A stretch of DNA of 8,518 nt from Clostridiales bacterium. Its GTDB lineage: Bacteria > Bacillota > Clostridia > Oscillospirales > Oscillospiraceae. The notes beneath the pieces were generated by a model, which saw only the letters and a program-made list of their open reading frames with translations, was not told the origin of the DNA and made no database searches. The translations under genes and the position numbers were made by a program. This document shows positions 5,637-8,518 of the stretch, one piece after another. Position 1 is the stretch's first letter. Every line of letters begins with the position of its first letter. The stretch covers positions 1 to 8,518 of the forward strand of contig JAAYCC010000252.1 of the NCBI GenBank assembly GCA_012729875.1, in the 5' to 3' direction.

Positions 5637-6956
5637 TCATTTTGCGACAGCTGCCTGCAGGACAGTATTCGCCAGCGCACCGGCATTTACAAGTCCTCCG
5701 CCGCCGTTTTCAATAATAACGCTAAATGCCAGCGGGTGTTCCGAGTCGTCTAGAAAACCCACGATCCAAGCATGGTCCGTATTGTTTCCGACCTCCGCAG
5801 TACCTGTTTTGGCACATATCTTTAATCCGGGAAAGAGGTTTTCCCCATAGCCGTACACAACGTTGTAGTTCATCATAGAGGCTATTCTGTCGGCGGTTGT
5901 CTCCTTCAAAAGACGGGTCTTTTCTGTCCGTCCGCCTTTCAGCAGAGTCGGCTCCTCGACAACGCCGCCGTTGGCGATCGACGAGACCAGCCTCAGCATC
6001 GCATACGGCGATACAAGATCGGTGTACTGCCCTATTCCCGACCAGCTCAGGTCTGAGCTGCCGTTTTCGGCCCTTTCAAAGCTTCCGGCCCTGGTCTCCG
6101 CTCCGCAGAGGTCTAGGCTCTCCGTAAGCCCGAATTCTTCGGCATATTCGGAGATTTTATCCGCGCCGAGCTTCTGCGCAAGCTGTGAAAAAGCACAGTT
6201 GCAGGAGTGTGCCAGCGCCTCCTCAATGTTCTGCGTGCCGTGGGTCCCTGTGCAGGCGACGATATCGCCCCCGACATTCTCGCTCCCGCCGCAGTAAAAG
6301 GTCATATTTTGAAGGTCGGGCAGATAATCTATCGCCGCAGCGAGTGTGACAAGCTTGAATACCGAGCCCGGGGTATATGTCGCGCCAATAGTGCGGTTAA
6401 TAAAAACGCCCTCATAATTTGCGTCGTTGAGGTCGGGCGTTGTATTTGGATCATAGCTCGGAGTGCTGACCATGCAGAGTATCTCGCCCGTCTTGTAGTC
6501 AGACACGAGTACGGCTCCGCGCCGTCCCGCAAGAGCCTCGTAAGCTGTGGCATTTAGTCCGGAGTCCACCGAAAGCCTTACTGTGGAGCCTTTACCGGAT
6601 ATGCCGGCAGTGCCGCTTATCCTGTCATATCCCGCAAGTCTGTCGTCAAAGAGCGACAGCGCGCCTGTGCCGATGTTGCCCGTATAATCGCCGACCACAT
6701 GAAAACAGGATTTGCGCACGGTTTCGTCCTCGGCATAGCTGTAAACCCCGTCTCCGGCTTTTGCCAGAACGATGCCGTTTCTGTCCGTAAGAACGCCGGT
6801 GTTCAGGATTCCCTCTGAAAAGACGCTCTGGTTTGCGCGCAGCATGACCCACTCGTCCCCCTGCGTCCAGAGGCGCACAAGATACACGCCCACGCCGAGC
6901 ACTACGGCAATAGCGATCAAAAACGCAAAATAGGAGCGATACATAATTTTTTTCAT
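5637..6956 (-). CDS. Class B penicillin-binding protein (peptidoglycan D,D-transpeptidase, PbpA-like)
   Basis: This enzyme crosslinks peptidoglycan stem peptides outside the membrane. The 439-residue protein has a short cytoplasmic tail, one membrane anchor (about 9-28), a DRNG-type class B motif (TDRNGIVLA, 58-66), and a transpeptidase domain from about residue 145. The catalytic set is complete: SVFK (198-201, nucleophile Ser198), SCN (251-253) and KTG (383-385). GAVLVSDYKTGEILCMVS and SYDPN ahead of the active serine are typical. It is short for class B because the N-terminal pedestal is small, resembling the PbpA type of Actinobacteria more than PBP2 or FtsI of over 550 residues. The start is fixed by a 4-base ATGA overlap with the SEDS gene and by AAGGAGG 8 bases upstream. 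The coupling implies a cognate SEDS-PBP pair. Seven cysteines lie outside the membrane, which fits an anaerobe. Confidence 0.95.
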   Translation of the reverse strand: MKKIMYRSYFAFLIAIAVVLGVGVYLVRLWTQGDEWVMLRANQSVFSEGILNTGVLTDRNGIVLAKAGDGVYSYAEDETVRKSCFHVVGDYTGNIGTGALSLFDDRLAGYDRISGTAGISGKGSTVRLSVDSGLNATAYEALAGRRGAVLVSDYKTGEILCMVSTPSYDPNTTPDLNDANYEGVFINRTIGATYTPGSVFKLVTLAAAIDYLPDLQNMTFYCGGSENVGGDIVACTGTHGTQNIEEALAHSCNCAFSQLAQKLGADKISEYAEEFGLTESLDLCGAETRAGSFERAENGSSDLSWSGIGQYTDLVSPYAMLRLVSSIANGGVVEEPTLLKGGRTEKTRLLKETTADRIASMMNYNVVYGYGENLFPGLKICAKTGTAEVGNNTDHAWIVGFLDDSEHPLAFSVIIENGGGGLVNAGALANTVLQAAVAK

Positions 6957-8518
6957 CTGCGACGCCTCCTTCTGACTCCGCGTCCGTCTATGATGTTGCG
7001 GCCGTTCTGGGTATACTCCTCGCGGGAATCGTCGACAAACGGGCTCTCTATGTCAAGGCAATCCTCATCGTCCTCGCTCCAGCGTGTAAATTCGTTTCTG
7101 TCGCGCAGCTTGTCTGGCGAACGCACAACAAAGCTGGCGTTTTTGCGGGTGTCTGTAGCCTTTATATACGCGAGCAGCGCCCAGCAGGATATGAGGCTGG
7201 AGCCGCCCAGCGATACAAATGGAAAGGTAACTCCGGTGAAGGGCAGAATATCGAGCGACCCGAAGACATTGAGCGCCATCTGGATCATCATCATGGAGAC
7301 CGCCGCCGTACCCGCAATGACGTAAAAAGAGGAGCGCGCCTTTGCCGCGTTGCGTATAACGAACAGTGCCATAAGTATGATAGCCGCGATTATACACAGG
7401 CCGACTATCAGGCCCAGCTCCTCGCAGACGACCTCGAACACAAGGTCGGTGTCCGCCGCGACTATGCTCTGCAGCCAGCCGTTGCCGGAGCCGCGTCCGA
7501 ACAGGCCGCCGGAGGCCGCCGCGGACATGGCGCGCGTCTGCTGATAGCCTGAATTGTTAACATCCTCCCAGACATGCCCCCATGCGGCAAAGCGCTGGGC
7601 GATATGGGGCTTTATGCTGAGTGCGAGAAAGCCGGCCAGTCCCGCGCCGGTCACCGCAAGCAGAACCGTGCCTATGTTGCCGCTTCGCATGAAGGAGAGC
7701 ACAAGAAAGGTCGAGAAAAATATGAGTGCGGTGCCGAAATCGCCGATCAATGCGAGGGCGCCGACGCAGACGGCGGAAAAACCTATGAACATCAGAAGGT
7801 TGCGGTTGCGGTAGAGCCTGTCCATGGTCTCGGCACCGGCATATATGAAGGCGATCTTTACAAATTCCGAGGGCTGGAAGGTAAATCCTCCTATGCTGAT
7901 CCAGTTCTTGGCGCCGAAAAACTCGGTGCCCAATATAACGTTGAACGCAAGCAGCAAGAGCGCAATAGCCGCGGCGGGCAGCCGCATTTTTTTGACGCGT
8001 TCAAGGTCGCGGAGCCACCAGCCAAAAAATATAAACACAGAGACTCCGGCGAGAAGGAGCAGCGTTTGCTTCAGCATATTTTCCGGCGTCGAGCTGGACG
8101 CCACCGCCATACCTACGGACGACAGGAAAAAAGCCAGAGCTTCAATTTCAAAGCCCTTTCTTCCTATGGCGCGCATAATGATAAAGTACAGCCAGGTGAC
8201 GATTATGAGCGCAGAAAACGCAAGACCTACAGAGCTTCTGTGCTCCGCATCCGCATAGCAGAGGTTCTGAAAAAACAGTATTATCTGTATAAGCGTTACA
8301 TAGGCGAACATCCCCGCCGGAGAGATGAGTTTTCCCGGAGCGGTGCGCCGATTTGAAATGACTTCCCGCTCCTGCTCTGTCAGATTGTAGAAATGCAGTT
8401 CGCTGTCGGACACGGATATGACGTCGCCGTCGCACAGGCTTGTACCCTCCTTGGGTATCACAACATCATTCACCGACGCCGCTGCCGCCGCGCCCAGATC
8501 GTATATTACCCAGTTTCC
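6953..8518 (-). CDS. FHA-domain SEDS glycosyltransferase (FtsW/RodA/SpoVE family), 5' end beyond the window
   Basis: SEDS proteins polymerise lipid II into glycan strands together with a class B PBP. The reading frame is open to the right edge, giving 521 visible residues. The GTG at 8473 is not the true start, because the 15 preceding codons continue a recognisable fold. Residues 1-43 (WVIYDL, SVND, DGDVISVSDSELHF) match the end of an FHA phosphopeptide-binding domain. A soluble link to about 68 leads into ten or more membrane segments (about 70-455). SEDS hallmarks are KNWISIGGFTFQPSEFVK (204-221), GDFGTALI (259-266), SGYQQTRAMSAAASGGLFG (323-341), DTDLVFEVVCEELG (356-369, with the conserved Asp) and LPFTGVTFPFVSLGGSSL (425-442). 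The C-terminal tail (456-521) is acidic and ends in six arginines. The FHA fusion suggests control by Ser/Thr phosphorylation, but no kinase is in view. FtsW versus RodA role is undecided. Confidence 0.94.
   Translation of the reverse strand, partial: GNWVIYDLGAAAAASVNDVVIPKEGTSLCDGDVISVSDSELHFYNLTEQEREVISNRRTAPGKLISPAGMFAYVTLIQIILFFQNLCYADAEHRSSVGLAFSALIIVTWLYFIIMRAIGRKGFEIEALAFFLSSVGMAVASSSTPENMLKQTLLLLAGVSVFIFFGWWLRDLERVKKMRLPAAAIALLLLAFNVILGTEFFGAKNWISIGGFTFQPSEFVKIAFIYAGAETMDRLYRNRNLLMFIGFSAVCVGALALIGDFGTALIFFSTFLVLSFMRSGNIGTVLLAVTGAGLAGFLALSIKPHIAQRFAAWGHVWEDVNNSGYQQTRAMSAAASGGLFGRGSGNGWLQSIVAADTDLVFEVVCEELGLIVGLCIIAAIILMALFVIRNAAKARSSFYVIAGTAAVSMMMIQMALNVFGSLDILPFTGVTFPFVSLGGSSLISCWALLAYIKATDTRKNASFVVRSPDKLRDRNEFTRWSEDDEDCLDIESPFVDDSREEYTQNGRNIIDGRGVRRRRRR
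6965..6971 (-). promoter_or_regulatory. PBP ribosome binding site nested in the poly-arginine codons of the SEDS gene
   Basis: AAGGAGG lies 8 bases before the PBP ATG. It is formed by the codons AGA AGG AGG within the six-arginine C-terminus of the upstream SEDS protein, whose TGA stop overlaps the PBP start. Confidence 0.85.

Noticed and set aside
7574..8356. Long plus-strand open frame (260 codons) opposite the SEDS gene
   Set aside because: It lies wholly antisense to a clear SEDS coding region, its translation is rich in charged residues without a recognisable fold, and it is explained by the codon bias of the real gene.
8471..8473. GTG as the start of the SEDS protein
   Set aside because: The frame stays open to the window edge and the residues before it (WVIYDL) belong to the FHA-like fold, so the gene is truncated by the window.

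Overview
The window is ordinary-looking bacterial chromosome with every supported gene on the minus strand. It suggests an anaerobic member of the Bacillota, class Clostridia, probably Oscillospirales or relatives. The basis is the rplU-rpmA-obg order, the strong GGAGG ribosome sites, the style of the proteins, and an FHA-SEDS protein next to a small class B penicillin-binding protein. The lineage is inferred from gene character, not from a search. I see no mobile element, tRNA, rRNA, CRISPR array or prophage gene.

Read in the direction of transcription (high to low coordinates), the window opens inside a cell-wall operon. It holds an FHA-domain SEDS (FtsW/RodA/SpoVE) glycosyltransferase cut by the right edge, a 439-residue transpeptidase (PBP), a two-domain ABC-F ATPase and a membrane-anchored YdcF/SanA-like (DUF218) protein. 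The junctions are a 4-base ATGA overlap, an 18-base gap and another ATGA overlap, so the four genes are very probably one translationally coupled transcript. The SEDS/PBP pair would polymerise and crosslink peptidoglycan. The ABC-F protein acts on the ribosome, and the YdcF-like protein has only a general envelope assignment.

A 266-base AT-rich spacer follows, with a weak promoter candidate. It leads to a single-gene unit for an AMP-forming acyl-CoA synthetase, which ends at a strong GC-rich hairpin terminator. Directly after that terminator lie a 23-base inverted repeat, a good sigma-A-type promoter (TTGACA, 17 bases, TGT-TAAACT) and an ~80-base leader that probably is the L21 (rplU) autoregulatory leader.

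The last unit is rplU-rpmA-obgE, with obgE cut by the left edge. Two points stand out: the Prp protease gene usually found between rplU and rpmA in Bacillota is absent and L27 lacks the N-terminal extension that Prp removes, and an intrinsic-terminator-like hairpin sits between rpmA and obgE. I did not find a convincing wholly new system. The most interesting items are the FHA-SEDS fusion with an apparently degenerate FHA loop, the Prp/L27 co-absence, and the regulatory region ahead of rplU.
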